64,000 nt of DNA from CAWCDJ01 sp963794265 (GTDB lineage Bacteria > Acidobacteriota > Terriglobia > Bryobacterales > Bryobacteraceae): positions 1,922,001-1,986,000 of the forward strand of contig CAWCDJ010000003.1 of the NCBI GenBank assembly GCA_963794265.1, read 5' to 3'. The notes under the pieces were generated by a model. The model worked only from the letters and a program-made list of their open reading frames with translations, had not been told where the DNA came from and searched no databases. This document shows, piece after piece, positions 37,308 to 45,924 of the stretch (positions within the stretch are counted from its first letter, which is position 1; every line of letters starts with the position of its first letter). The translations under genes were made by a program, and so were the position numbers.

Positions 37308-38123
37308 CTACTGGCCAGCCGAGAAATGCACGTGACGATTGCGCTGGTAACAGTCTTCCGTCTGCTCGGTGCAGACCGGGCGCTCCTTGCCGTAGCTGAC
37401 AGTCTTTAGGCGCTCCGCTGGGACGCCTAGCTGAACCAGAAAATCCTTTGCTGAGGATGCCCGCCGATCACCCAGGCCGAGGTTGTATTCTGCGGACCCA
37501 CGCTCGTCGCAGTTGCCTTCAACCATCACGGTGATTCCCGAGTAATCAGCAAGAATCTGCTTCAATGCTGCAGCATCCTGTGTCAGCACTTGTTGCGCAT
37601 CCGGCCGGATGGCGTGTTTGTCGTAGTCGAAATAGGCGTCGTGGACCTCGGACGCGAGCACTTGAGCGAGGCTGGGACGAGGCTTCTCGACCGGTGGGGG
37701 AGGCGGAGGCGGGGGCGGAGTGCTCACCTCCACCGTCACGGAGCGATTGTCGCTTCCGCCTGGACCAGTGGCCGTCAGAGTGTAGGTTGTCGAGTTGTCC
37801 GGGGTGACCTGTCGCGTACCACTGGCCTGGACGGTCCCAATCCCTCCATTAATCGAGATTTCAGTTGCATTGCTAACGGACCACTGCAGCGTGGACGACT
37901 GGCCGCGCTGAATTCGGCCGGGCTCCGCCGTGAAGTTGCTGATTGCTGGTTTTGCAGGCGGCGGGGGTGGCGGTGCAGGGGCAGGTGTCACGACTGGGGC
38001 CGGCGGCGGTGGCGGAACCGGTACCTTCTTGTGGCAGCCCGGGGCGCACAACAGCAGTGCGCCTATCAGAAGGCTCGCACTGGCTCTACCAATCTCAAGC
38101 ATACGCTCATTCGTCTGGAACAT
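37308..38123 (-). CDS. OmpA/Pal-like peptidoglycan-binding lipoprotein (copy 2)
   Basis: The protein of about 271 residues has a signal peptide with lipobox LLLCAPGC, a Pro-rich linker, an Ig-like domain (NFTAEPGRIQRGQSSTLQWSV), another Pro stretch and an OmpA domain (AYFDYDKHAIRPDAQ, VEGNCDERGSAEYNLGLGDRRA, YGKERPVC). It is a clear paralogue of 15922-16758. ATG at 38123 is strongly supported by GGGGAGG six bases upstream. It should link outer membrane and cell wall. Operator P3 and a TACTAT hexamer lie about 190 nt upstream in the right orientation, implying a different regulation from copy 1. Confidence 0.92.
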   Translation of the reverse strand: MFQTNERMLEIGRASASLLIGALLLCAPGCHKKVPVPPPPPAPVVTPAPAPPPPPPAKPAISNFTAEPGRIQRGQSSTLQWSVSNATEISINGGIGTVQASGTRQVTPDNSTTYTLTATGPGGSDNRSVTVEVSTPPPPPPPPPVEKPRPSLAQVLASEVHDAYFDYDKHAIRPDAQQVLTQDAAALKQILADYSGITVMVEGNCDERGSAEYNLGLGDRRASSAKDFLVQLGVPAERLKTVSYGKERPVCTEQTEDCYQRNRHVHFSAGQ

Positions 38124-38311
38124 GATTTCCTCCCCGCTCAACTTCCGAGTCGAGCGGAACACGTTGAACAGCGACAATTGGATGCATATTGCGCCGGCAG
38201 ACCACATCTGGCGGCACTCGCCCGCGTCGGGACCCGTGGCCAGCCGCGGTGAACACCAAGACTGGGTTACTGCACTCGTTACTTTGGGATTCTGGACCCG
38301 TGAGAAATCCA

Positions 38312-38358
38312 ATAGTAGAGAATTTGATGCGCCGGAGATACTAGGCGGCGGCCTAGTG
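38312..38358 (-). promoter_or_regulatory. Palindromic operator P3 with -10 element, upstream of OmpA-like lipoprotein copy 2
   Basis: Positions 38339-38358 read TACTAGGCGGCGGCCTAGTG; only the last base departs from perfect 7-bp arms. On the minus strand TACTAT lies at 38317-38312, 21 nt past the palindrome. The remaining gap 38124-38495 shows no gene. The divergent baeRF-like gene begins at 38496. Confidence 0.68.
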
Positions 38359-38495
38359 GTGCATGCCTGTGCCCTGCACCAGTTCGATCCCGCAGCCTGC
38401 GCGACATCCGACGCACCAAATTCAGCACCGGATTCAACGATAGACTTCAGGGGCGATTTGCGCAATCATGGGCCTTTGTTGTAGTCGAGGTAAAC

Positions 38496-39581
38496 ATGTC
38501 AATCGACGAACGCCTTGACCGCCTGGCCGCTTTCTCACCCACCAGGTTTCCGGTCATTAGCCTGTACCTGAATACTCAGCCGGATCAACACGGCCGCGCA
38601 GCCTTTGAATCGTTCATCCGGAAAGAAATCGGCAGGCGTGTAAAAGCCTATCCAGCTCGCTCCCCGGAACGGGAGAGCTTCGAGCATGACGCGGAGAGGA
38701 TCAACAAATATCTGGACCTGGAGTTGCGCCCGTCCTCGAACGGTGTCGCTCTCTTCGCGTGCTGGGGCGCTGACGGGTTCTTCGAGGACGTCCAATTGGA
38801 CGCACCGATCCAGAAACACCGCTTGTATGTTTCAAATCAGCCGCATCTCTACGATCTGGCGCGGCTCAACGATCGGTACAGACGGTATGCCGTTCTGGTG
38901 GCGGATACGAACTCTGCCCGTTTGTTCGTCTTCGGGATGAGAAAGACTCTGAGTGAAGAGGACGTGGCCAATCCAAAGGTAAGCCGGACCAAGGTTGGCG
39001 GTTGGTCTCAGGCGCGTTACCAGCGCCACACCAAGAACTTCCATCTACACCACGCTAAGGACTTGGTAGAAGCTCTCGACCGGACGGTGCGGGAGGATAA
39101 CATCGACATGATTGTCCTTGCGGGTGACGAGGTGATCATTCCCATTCTCCAAGCGCAGCTTCCCGGCCACCTCGCATCAAAGGTAATCGATGTACTGCGA
39201 CTGGATATCAAGACTCCGGAACACGAAATCCTGTCCGCGACTCTGGAGGCGATGCGGGAACGGGACGCACAAGACGATATTGATAGAGTCGCCGCGCTGC
39301 TGGACGCCTATCGGTCCGGTGGCTTGGCGGTTGTGGGCCCCGAGGACACTCTCGCGGCCTTGGAACACGGCCAAGTGGACGAGTTGCTGCTCAGCGGCTC
39401 GTTGCGGCAGTTGGCGACGAAAGATACCGCCCCAGCAGAGCATTCCGAGGAGCGGCGCATTCTCGCAGACGCACTGGTAACCAAGGCCCGTCAGACGGGA
39501 GCGCATATCACCTTCATTGAGAAAGAGGATCTGCTCACTGATATCGGCGGAACCGGCGCCCTGCTGAGATACCGTACGTGA
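38496..39581 (+). CDS. Vms1/ANKZF1-like release-factor domain protein (bacterial eRF1-like, baeRF family)
   Basis: The 361-residue protein resembles the bacterial eRF1-like group. The N-terminal domain (1-125) opens FPVISLYLNTQPDQHGRAAFESFI; a central domain has YRRYAVLVADTNSARLFVFG and GGWSQARYQRH near 168-178, which takes the place of the GGQ loop of peptidyl-tRNA hydrolysing factors. The C-terminal domain has AVVGPEDTLAALEHGQVDELLL, like archaeal/eukaryotic RF1 domain 3. Known relatives cleave peptidyl-tRNA on stalled ribosomes, so a ribosome-rescue role under stress is plausible but unproven. ATG at 38496 follows GTCGAGG. Confidence 0.82.
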   Translation: MSIDERLDRLAAFSPTRFPVISLYLNTQPDQHGRAAFESFIRKEIGRRVKAYPARSPERESFEHDAERINKYLDLELRPSSNGVALFACWGADGFFEDVQLDAPIQKHRLYVSNQPHLYDLARLNDRYRRYAVLVADTNSARLFVFGMRKTLSEEDVANPKVSRTKVGGWSQARYQRHTKNFHLHHAKDLVEALDRTVREDNIDMIVLAGDEVIIPILQAQLPGHLASKVIDVLRLDIKTPEHEILSATLEAMRERDAQDDIDRVAALLDAYRSGGLAVVGPEDTLAALEHGQVDELLLSGSLRQLATKDTAPAEHSEERRILADALVTKARQTGAHITFIEKEDLLTDIGGTGALLRYRT

Positions 39582-39604
39582 TTCAGCGGCCCGCGAGAAG
39601 TCTT

Positions 39605-39769
39605 ATGGCTAAAAAGAGCAATGTAAACCCCGATCACTACAAGACAGCCGGGCGTGAGCCGCAGGGGCAGGACGCCGTGCACAAAGTACAAAAGCAAGAA
39701 TTCACCGAGGCAAAGGCCCGGCAGAGAAAACGGTCGGCCGCTGCCGCGCGGAAGAGAAAGCAGCCGTGA
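39605..39769 (+). CDS. Small basic conserved protein
   Basis: The 54-residue protein starts MAKKSNVNPDHYKTAGREPQGQ and ends in an Arg/Lys/Ala-rich tail (AKARQRKRSAAAARKRKQP). I recall similar short proteins in stress islands of soil bacteria but cannot name a function. Nucleic-acid or ribosome binding would suit its charge. It lies 23 nt after the baeRF gene on the same strand and may be co-transcribed. An ATG-like codon at 39578 upstream would overlap the baeRF gene. Confidence 0.6.
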   Translation: MAKKSNVNPDHYKTAGREPQGQDAVHKVQKQEFTEAKARQRKRSAAAARKRKQP

Positions 39770-39994
39770 TCCGCCGAGCGTGACTATGACCGATACCCCT
39801 GGAGCGACGCCTTCCACCTTCTTACGGGGCTTGGTTCTTTGGCCATCGGCAGCCGCCAGAGTCCCGGCCAAGTACGCGGGACGATGCGAGTCCGCGGCAG
39901 TCCACGCCACGGGGCGCGGCTTGGCAACCGCCGTGAGTAGGAGGCGACATCGTTGCTCGCGCAGATTGGAAGCCTACATTGAGGAGCGAGGTAG

Positions 39995-40507
39995 ATGAAT
40001 TCCTTCGTCCGCCGTCTAATTGGTGCTGCAAAACTGCGGGCAGCAGTGTACGAGGAGGTGGAGGCGGACGAAGGGGCGTTCACGCAGGCTTTGATCGTTG
40101 TCGTCTTATCGAGCGCCGCCATGAGTATCGGAGCGGCCGGCCGGATCAGCATCGCCGAGATGCTAATGGCAGCCGTCGCGGGCTTCATGGGTTGGGCGTT
40201 ATGGTCTGCACTGACCTACTACATCGGGGCCCAGTTGCTTCCAACGCCTTCTACAGAAGCGAACTGGGGCCAATTGCTTCGTACGACGGGTTTTGCGATG
40301 TCCCCGGGCCTGATAGGTGTGCTAGGACTTTTTCCGGCGTTGCGGGGCATGATCGTCTATGTCGCGGTCATTTGGATTCTCATCGCATCGGTAGTAGCGG
40401 CGCGTCAAGCGCTCGACTACTCGGGGACTGGTAGGGCGCTTGCGGTCTGCGCCGTCGGATGGACGATCTACGCAGGACTACTGTTAGCTTTGTTCAGCTT
40501 GAAATAA
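39995..40507 (+). CDS. Yip1-like four/five-helix membrane protein
   Basis: The 170-residue protein has a short cytoplasmic N-terminus (FVRRLIGAAKLRAAVYEEVEAD) and about five hydrophobic helices, including LIVVVLSSAAMSIGAAG and LRTTGFAMSPGLIGVLGLFPAL, the typical Yip1-domain signature of bacterial members. Function in bacteria is unknown. ATG at 39995 has GAGGAG about 14 bases upstream. It converges on the ferritin-like gene, with a strong hairpin at 40520-40547 between them. Confidence 0.8.
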   Translation: MNSFVRRLIGAAKLRAAVYEEVEADEGAFTQALIVVVLSSAAMSIGAAGRISIAEMLMAAVAGFMGWALWSALTYYIGAQLLPTPSTEANWGQLLRTTGFAMSPGLIGVLGLFPALRGMIVYVAVIWILIASVVAARQALDYSGTGRALAVCAVGWTIYAGLLLALFSLK

Positions 40508-40519
40508 CCGGTAGTAGAA

Positions 40520-40547
40520 GGAACGCGAGCAGGTAGGTTCGCGCTCC
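40520..40547. terminator. Hairpin between convergent genes (possible terminator)
   Basis: GGAACGCGAGC (40520-40530) pairs with GTTCGCGCTCC (40537-40547) around a six-base loop, with one mismatch and one G-T pair. It lies just past the Yip1-like stop. No T-run follows, so intrinsic termination is only a possibility. The rest of 40508-40685 holds no gene I can support. Confidence 0.4.
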
Positions 40548-40685
40548 TTGGAGCCGACGCTTCGCATGCAGAGCGATTGCCTCTGGGTGACGGACTGCTT
40601 GGCCGCTGAAATCGGCGTCGGTGCGGCCATCGACAATCGCGAAGCGCCCCAGAGTGTGGTGCACTACGCCGGCGCGGTAGGCCGC

Positions 40686-41180
40686 TTACCCGGCTGCCGG
40701 CGTCTGCGACACGCCTCCGCCGAACGACTGCAGAGCCAGATAACTCAGTCCAAATCGCTTGATGTTCTGGTACTGCTTCTCGTACTGGTCGAAGTGACTT
40801 TCTTCGCCCACAACCAACTGCTCGAATAGCTGCTTGGTGGCAGAATCCGCGTTTGTCCCGCATTCGATGGCGGCCTGATTGTAAGTACGGATGCCATCTT
40901 CCTCCATAACCATCACTTTCGTCAGTATGGCTTCCGGATCGACGATCTTTTCCACTGGTCCAGCAGGCACCATCTCCACGTCCCCCTTGAGGAAGAGAAT
41001 GCGTTCCGCGAGTATTTCGACGTGGCCCATCTCCTGGATGGCAATCCTCTTGAACAACTGGGATAGTGGCTCGAAGCCTTGATCATTCAGATGGAAATGA
41101 AAATACATGTATTGGTGCACAGCTTGCAGTTCGTCTGCAATGCCTCCGTTCAACAGATCAATGCTCTTCGCCTTTTCCAT
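40686..41180 (-). CDS. Bacterioferritin/ferritin-like di-iron protein
   Basis: The 164-residue protein has the four-helix ferritin-like pattern: LLNGGIADELQAVHQYMYFHFHL, IAIQEMGHVEILAERILFL and QLVVGEESHFDQYEKQYQNI. Di-iron ligands are Glu/His in EMGHVE and EESHFD, with Glu in DELQAVHQ. Members store iron or detoxify it by oxidation. It most resembles the bacterioferritin-type or DUF-labelled ferritin-like proteins and lacks the long Dps N-terminus. It is a single gene on the minus strand. Iron storage or oxidative protection fits the surrounding stress genes. Confidence 0.85.
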   Translation of the reverse strand: MEKAKSIDLLNGGIADELQAVHQYMYFHFHLNDQGFEPLSQLFKRIAIQEMGHVEILAERILFLKGDVEMVPAGPVEKIVDPEAILTKVMVMEEDGIRTYNQAAIECGTNADSATKQLFEQLVVGEESHFDQYEKQYQNIKRFGLSYLALQSFGGGVSQTPAAG

Positions 41181-41533
41181 ACCTCAGCCTCCGATTTGAT
41201 TATCGCACCGGAAACGACCCATCGAGACGATTTCTCAACCTCAGATCCAGATTGCAGAACGCGACAGCCCCAACGCGTCGAAAACGAAATGGGAATATGC
41301 GCCGAGGGGGGCGGCCGGCATACTCCGCCGTGCCCTTAAGAAATGCGTGACATCAAACGTGCAGGCCGGGTTCAACTCGGCCGGTGCCTTAGTGGGCGCG
41401 GCTGCCATGTTCGATACCGCGTTTTCGGACCGGTTCATGCCACCCGCAGTAACGTCATCACTACGAACGCGCGGAGCGAAGAGCGGGCGTGCTTTATCGA
41501 GGAAGTGTGGAGCCGAGGCAAGAGTTGGCGGGC
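41181..41533. other. Intergenic region without recognisable gene
   Basis: Between the ferritin start and the decayed secreted gene I find only short frames with no family resemblance on either strand. The ferritin promoter should lie near 41181-41280 but no clear hexamers stand out. Confidence 0.4.
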
Positions 41534-42232
41534 TTAGCGCTTAGATCGCGCACGCGCGATGCTGTCGTCGATCCGCTGGAAATCCTCGCGAGCCATTCCC
41601 CCGCCGCCTTGCAGTTCGAGACTGTACTTATCTCCTGAGAACGGCTGAATCTCCAGGCGGTAAGGCCCCTTTTACTTGAGTTCCCGAATATCGGCGAATA
41701 GCCATTCGCGCGAGGCGGCGGGGCTGTCCGCTTCGAACGCCAGTCGGTCCGACTTGACTACCAACCGGCCGTTGTCGCCGCCGATGAACTTGTCCCGACG
41801 TGCGGAATAGGTCGGGAATTCCTCGGATTCTACGGACGTGCTACGGTCCGCCGTAGCGCTTCCGGAAGGAGCCTGGTTGGACCACGTTCTGAGAGTGTCA
41901 CGATCCTCCGCCGACATTTGAAACTCTACGCGCATCCTCTCACCTTGCCTGTCTCGGATGGGCTGCTTAAACTGTACGGTCACCGATTCACTTTCGCCGG
42001 CGTTGACCTGCTCAATATCGGCGCGGGTTGCGAAGAATGAAGACTGCGGCTGGGCGTCATCCATGAAAATAATGGTGTCGCCCGCGGTAATCAGTCTTCC
42101 CTGAATCGGGCTGAACCCGGAGGCGAGCTGGACCCGCAGTTCCCGCACCGGCGACTGCGCATTTAGAATGGGCGAAATGCAAAGCCCGACGAGCAGGACA
42201 AGAGATCCGCGGGTTGAGATCATTCGTTTCAT
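41534..42232 (-). pseudogene. Secreted protein gene with a premature TAA
   Basis: From ATG at 42232 a signal peptide (STRGSLVLLVGLCISPILNA) precedes a beta-rich region (VRELRVQLASGFSPIQGRLI, DTIIFMDDAQPQSSFFATRADIEQV). The first stop is TAA at 41672-41674, right after FADIRELK. In the same frame coding continues KGPYRLEIQPFSGDKYSLEL, then MAREDFQRIDDSIARARSKR, to a second TAA at 41534. The extension looks natural, so I infer a nonsense mutation removing about 45 residues. The truncated 186-residue product may still be made. Function unknown. Confidence 0.65.
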
Positions 42233-42569
42233 TTGTTGTACCTCTTCTGTCGCAGGCATTCGCTACGACTGCCTTGCTAATGCACGGTTGGCGCCGTCTT
42301 CGGCGCCGCGACGAGGGCAATCTGACAATCCTTGCAGGCAAGGGGGTAGTGTGTGGAGACTGCCGCAGCGCCCGGATCATCGGCTCTGTCCGGATATCGA
42401 GCTGACCGCACGAAATGCAGGTTCTGCCGGGGTAAGTGCAGATTGTGCCGCGTGCTGTCGGCTCTAAATAAATGATCAGACGCTTGCAACTTGACCTATC
42501 GACTTGATCGCGGCAAGGAGTGAATTGGGCCTTCGCTGTGAACAACAATCTACGGGTAGAACGTTAGCT
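42233..42569. other. Intergenic region with a GC hairpin
   Basis: No gene is supported here. A perfect hairpin GGCGCCG-TCTT-CGGCGCC lies at 42290-42307, about 60 nt upstream of the secreted gene. It could be a leader structure or a terminator for the saccharopine operon, which ends at 42570. Confidence 0.4.
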
Positions 42570-43955
42570 TTACCGTGGCCAAACCTCACCTGCTTCCGTT
42601 GCCCGCTGGTTACCGCTTCTGGCCCACACGGGCACGTCGCCGTCGTACTCCCGTTCCTCAATATGCAGCCCGCGACGCTCGAGTCCGAGAAGAATGGGAT
42701 CGGTCAACTGAGGGTCTACCGGTATCTGTACTCCAGTGATGTCCACCTGCTTGTCGAGCAGCAGACGGCAGGCGATGGCGGCGGGATAACTTACGCACCT
42801 CGCCATCGCGGATTCATCGCCGGCATCGCCCGTGAGTAGCAGTCGCTTGGTGATGGTTCGAAGAGAGCCGTCCGCCCGGGTCGCGGTGAACCGGTGGAGC
42901 AGCACCACCAAATCGTGTTCTCCAGGATCGTATCGCAGCTTGTGCTGCAGCCTGCTGGTAATGATGTCCAGCGGGGATGCATGCGTTTCGGGAATGGGCC
43001 GGTCCGAGAGGAGACCGAGCCATTCCAGCCGAGCGATCACGTCGTGGTCTTCATGCACCCCGAGACGCCTGGCAAGGCGCTCCACCACACCGCTTCCCCC
43101 GGCGCCGAGATAGTGATTCAGAAACTCTCCGTAGCTCTGGCCGGCCCAGTCCAGGGGCTCGGTGTCCAGCAGTCCGAGGTTTGACAGAGACCGCCAGGTC
43201 TCGCACCAGCCGGGATACCTCAGGGTCCCGCGAAAGAAATCACGGACCGCGGCAAGTCCATAAGGCGCAAGATAGCGCAGGCAATCGCGATTCGGGTAAG
43301 CCTCCAACCGGCCGATGCCGGCCACCTCCAGCGACTGTGGCGCATCGAAGAGATCCGGAAACGAGCGCTCGACAAGAGTGCCCCCGGCCAAATAGCGCAC
43401 CGGATTTCGAGCCGCCAGGACGACACCGCGCGGACTCCAGGCGAATTTGTAACCCCACGGATTCGTGTTCGACTCCGGAGATGGCATGCCTCCGCAGAAA
43501 GAGGCAAAGGAGACAACCTGGCCGCCTTCGCGGTGAACGCGCCGGATGGCTTGGACTGCGGTTATGTGATCGATGCCCGGATCAAGCCCTGCCTCGTTCA
43601 GCAGCAGTATTCCGCCTTGGCGTGCCCTGGAATCCAATGCTCTCATCTCCTCTGAGATGTACGAGGTTGTGACGAGCGGCACGCGAAATCGGAGGCAGGA
43701 CTCGGCGATGCGCACGTGCTGGTCAGCCGGCAGCAGGCTCACCACCACATTCGCGCTCGCTACTTCTGGACCCAACTGCGTTTCTTCGGCGGCGTTGACT
43801 TCGAGGGCTGTCGCATGCCCACGGTCCATTACGAGTTGCCGGGCGCGCTCGATATTCAGCGTCGCCAGGCGGACCTCGACATCCGGCAGACTCAGCAGAT
43901 CGTCGAGGAGCGGTTTGACCACCAGACCCGCTCCGAGGATCAGGACGCGCTTCAT
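42570..43955 (-). CDS. Saccharopine dehydrogenase domain protein (SDH half of LKR/SDH)
   Basis: The protein of about 461 residues begins KRVLILGAGLVVKPLLDDLL, a Rossmann NAD(P) site, and matches the glutamate-forming saccharopine dehydrogenase family: VVVSLLPADQHVRIAESCL, LLNEAGLDPGIDHITAVQAI, SFASFCGGMPSPESNTNPWGYKFAWSPRG. It should oxidise saccharopine to 2-aminoadipate semialdehyde and glutamate in lysine breakdown. ATG at 43955 overlaps the upstream reductase stop (ATGA), so the two halves of plant/animal LKR/SDH are separate but coupled genes here. Confidence 0.88.
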   Translation of the reverse strand: MKRVLILGAGLVVKPLLDDLLSLPDVEVRLATLNIERARQLVMDRGHATALEVNAAEETQLGPEVASANVVVSLLPADQHVRIAESCLRFRVPLVTTSYISEEMRALDSRARQGGILLLNEAGLDPGIDHITAVQAIRRVHREGGQVVSFASFCGGMPSPESNTNPWGYKFAWSPRGVVLAARNPVRYLAGGTLVERSFPDLFDAPQSLEVAGIGRLEAYPNRDCLRYLAPYGLAAVRDFFRGTLRYPGWCETWRSLSNLGLLDTEPLDWAGQSYGEFLNHYLGAGGSGVVERLARRLGVHEDHDVIARLEWLGLLSDRPIPETHASPLDIITSRLQHKLRYDPGEHDLVVLLHRFTATRADGSLRTITKRLLLTGDAGDESAMARCVSYPAAIACRLLLDKQVDITGVQIPVDPQLTDPILLGLERRGLHIEEREYDGDVPVWARSGNQRATEAGEVWPR

Positions 43956-45207
43956 GCGCTGACCGCCTCGTCCAGATATTTCTGCAGATGGCGGTATGAC
44001 GGTGTGAGTTCGCCGGCGTGCGTAATCACTCCCGCCAGTACTCCGGCCGGCAGGGTCAGGTGCCTGAACGGCACGTCGTAATCGGCCCTGGCAACGTTTG
44101 CGAGATAGGGAAACAGCGAGTCGCCGAAGTGTTCGGTTGCATCTCGTGAAACTCCGCCGGCAGATTGTCAACCGCGAGAACGACAGGACCCCGTCCTTCT
44201 ACTCCAAAACGGACGTTGCCCGATTCTGGTTCGTACACGTAGACCGGATCGTCGGGAGTTGTGGTGCTGACCGTGGCTTCGATGGAGCCGCCGACATCGC
44301 ATGTGATATCGGCGATGACCCGAAGCCGCGGTTGGGCGCTGTCCCAGATTGACTTGAGGCCCTCGCGTGTCACAAGTCGTGCCTGGCCCGGCTCCCAATA
44401 GATCCCGTTTACCAGCATGGTGAGGTGCCGCAAGTGGCGGACGAAATCCGATCGTTGTTCACGGCGAAACACAGCTTTGTACACGGCACGGCGCGAAAGC
44501 GACTTGTCCCGCTCAAGCTGCGGAAGATCGTCGGGATCGATTTCGACCATCGGCAGCCGGTCAAAAATCTCCTGCGCACCCAGCGCTACATTGCCGCCGC
44601 CTGTGAAACCACAGACAAGCGGATGCAGCGCTGGAGACACTCCTTTCTCGCGGATTTGCCGACCCACCATTTCTGCGACGAACTCCGCAGCTTCTCCCAC
44701 GTCCCGATAGCGATGAGAAGGTTGCACGTTGGCAAACGCGGTCTCGACGCCTTCGACGCGCATGCGTTGGCCCAGCGCCCAGAGCGCGTCGATCATTCCT
44801 GCGTAACCTGCATGGCGGCCAAAGAAGATCAGCCTCTTCCCGAAGCGGTCGACGATGCGCTCGTAGTCGATGAGTGTGCACCGTGTTGCGAGAACGCGCC
44901 GCAATAGCGGCATATTGTTTGGCTGGCCTTTTGTGACATGCGGAAAACAGAAGTACGGCTTGGCCGGTATCAATAGCCGGGGCGGGATCTCTTTGACGCA
45001 CAACATCACCCGGCAGTCTGATAGATCCTCCTGTAGGACCGCTCCGGCAGAACGGTATTCTTCATCGGCGAAGATGCGATTCGGTGACGGCTGGACTGCG
45101 ACCGATAGTCCGTGCTCGCCGATCAACTCCGCTACGTGTGTTGGCGTGAGAGGGGTACGACGCTCCGACCTGTTCTTGTCCTCCCGACGGATTCCGAAAT
45201 CGTGCAT
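43952..45207 (-). CDS. Lysine-ketoglutarate reductase domain protein (alanine-dehydrogenase-like), with one -1 frameshift
   Basis: The protein starts FGIRREDKNRSERRTPLTPTHVAEL and has LIFFGRHAGYAGMIDALWALG and VCGFTGGGNVALGAQEI, matching the N-terminal LKR half of LKR/SDH. It condenses lysine and 2-oxoglutarate to saccharopine. After VVLAVDNLPAEF the frame shifts near 44150 (AAA run on the plus strand). One extra base restores EHFGDSLFPYLANVARADYD and ITHAGELTPSYRHLQKYLDEAV to a TGA at 43952. The repaired protein is 418 residues. As written it ends at 44056 with about 25 wrong residues. GGAGGAGG precedes ATG 45207. Confidence 0.85.
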
Positions 45208-45268
45208 CTTCCTCCTCCCACGATTATTCTCTTACGCGGCGCAGCAACGTGTTCTATGCTCGACGGCC

Positions 45269-45913
45269 TCACGATTCGATAACCAGACCCTCTTTGACAG
45301 CAAATGCCGCGAGCTTGACGGCCGAATGAATACCGAGTTTGCGCATAATCTGACCGCGGTGGAATTGCACGGTTTTGATCGACACTTTCAGGATCGTGGC
45401 GATCTCCTGGTTGCCACGCCCCTCCACGACGAGTTGAAGCACCTGCTTTTGACGGTCGGTGAGGCTGCCCATTGAAACGGGCGATCTGCCCGATGGAGTC
45501 TGAATGGCATCCAAAACATCGGGACCCATCGCTGCACTGACGTAGAACTGGCCTTTTAGAACCTTCTGAATCGCGGGCTTCAATTCTTCCGAGGCGGATG
45601 TCTTCAGGACGTAACCAGAGCCCCCGGCCCGCATTGCCTCGCGCAGGTACATTTGATTGGCATGCATGGTGAGGAAGAGGAGTTTCACCTCCGGCCAGAC
45701 CTTCCGTATCTGTTTCGCGGCGTCGATGCCATTGAGGACCGGAATGCCTATGTCCAAAATAACCAGATCGGGCCGCAGTTTGAGGGCAGCTTCAACCAGC
45801 GATTTGCCATCGCCGACACACCCAGCCAGCTCAAAGTCCTGTTCGACCACATTGCGGACGCCGGCTAAGACGATGGAGTGATCATCCGCAACTAGAATTC
45901 GAGGGCGTCTCAT
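45269..45913 (-). CDS. NarL/FixJ-family response regulator
   Basis: The 214-residue protein has an intact receiver (ADDH near 9-12, Asp in VILDIGIP near 54, Lys in VLKTSA near 103) and a LuxR-type HTH at about 145-205 (LTDRQKQVLQLVVEGRGNQEIATILKVSIKTVQFHRGQIMRKLGI, spanning that range). It is the obvious output partner of the CheB-CheR-PAS kinase, whose stop is just upstream at 45925, and would bind DNA as a dimer when phosphorylated. ATG at 45913 is preferred over the preceding TTG. It is a candidate for recognising the TACTAGG palindromes, but nothing in the sequence proves it. Confidence 0.92.
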   Translation of the reverse strand: MRRPRILVADDHSIVLAGVRNVVEQDFELAGCVGDGKSLVEAALKLRPDLVILDIGIPVLNGIDAAKQIRKVWPEVKLLFLTMHANQMYLREAMRAGGSGYVLKTSASEELKPAIQKVLKGQFYVSAAMGPDVLDAIQTPSGRSPVSMGSLTDRQKQVLQLVVEGRGNQEIATILKVSIKTVQFHRGQIMRKLGIHSAVKLAAFAVKEGLVIES

Positions 45914-45924
45914 CAAGCTATCCC

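Noticed and set aside
37308..38465. A 385-residue start for the second OmpA lipoprotein
   Set aside because: The strong ribosome-binding site and signal peptide at 38123, and the P3 promoter inside the longer frame, argue against it.
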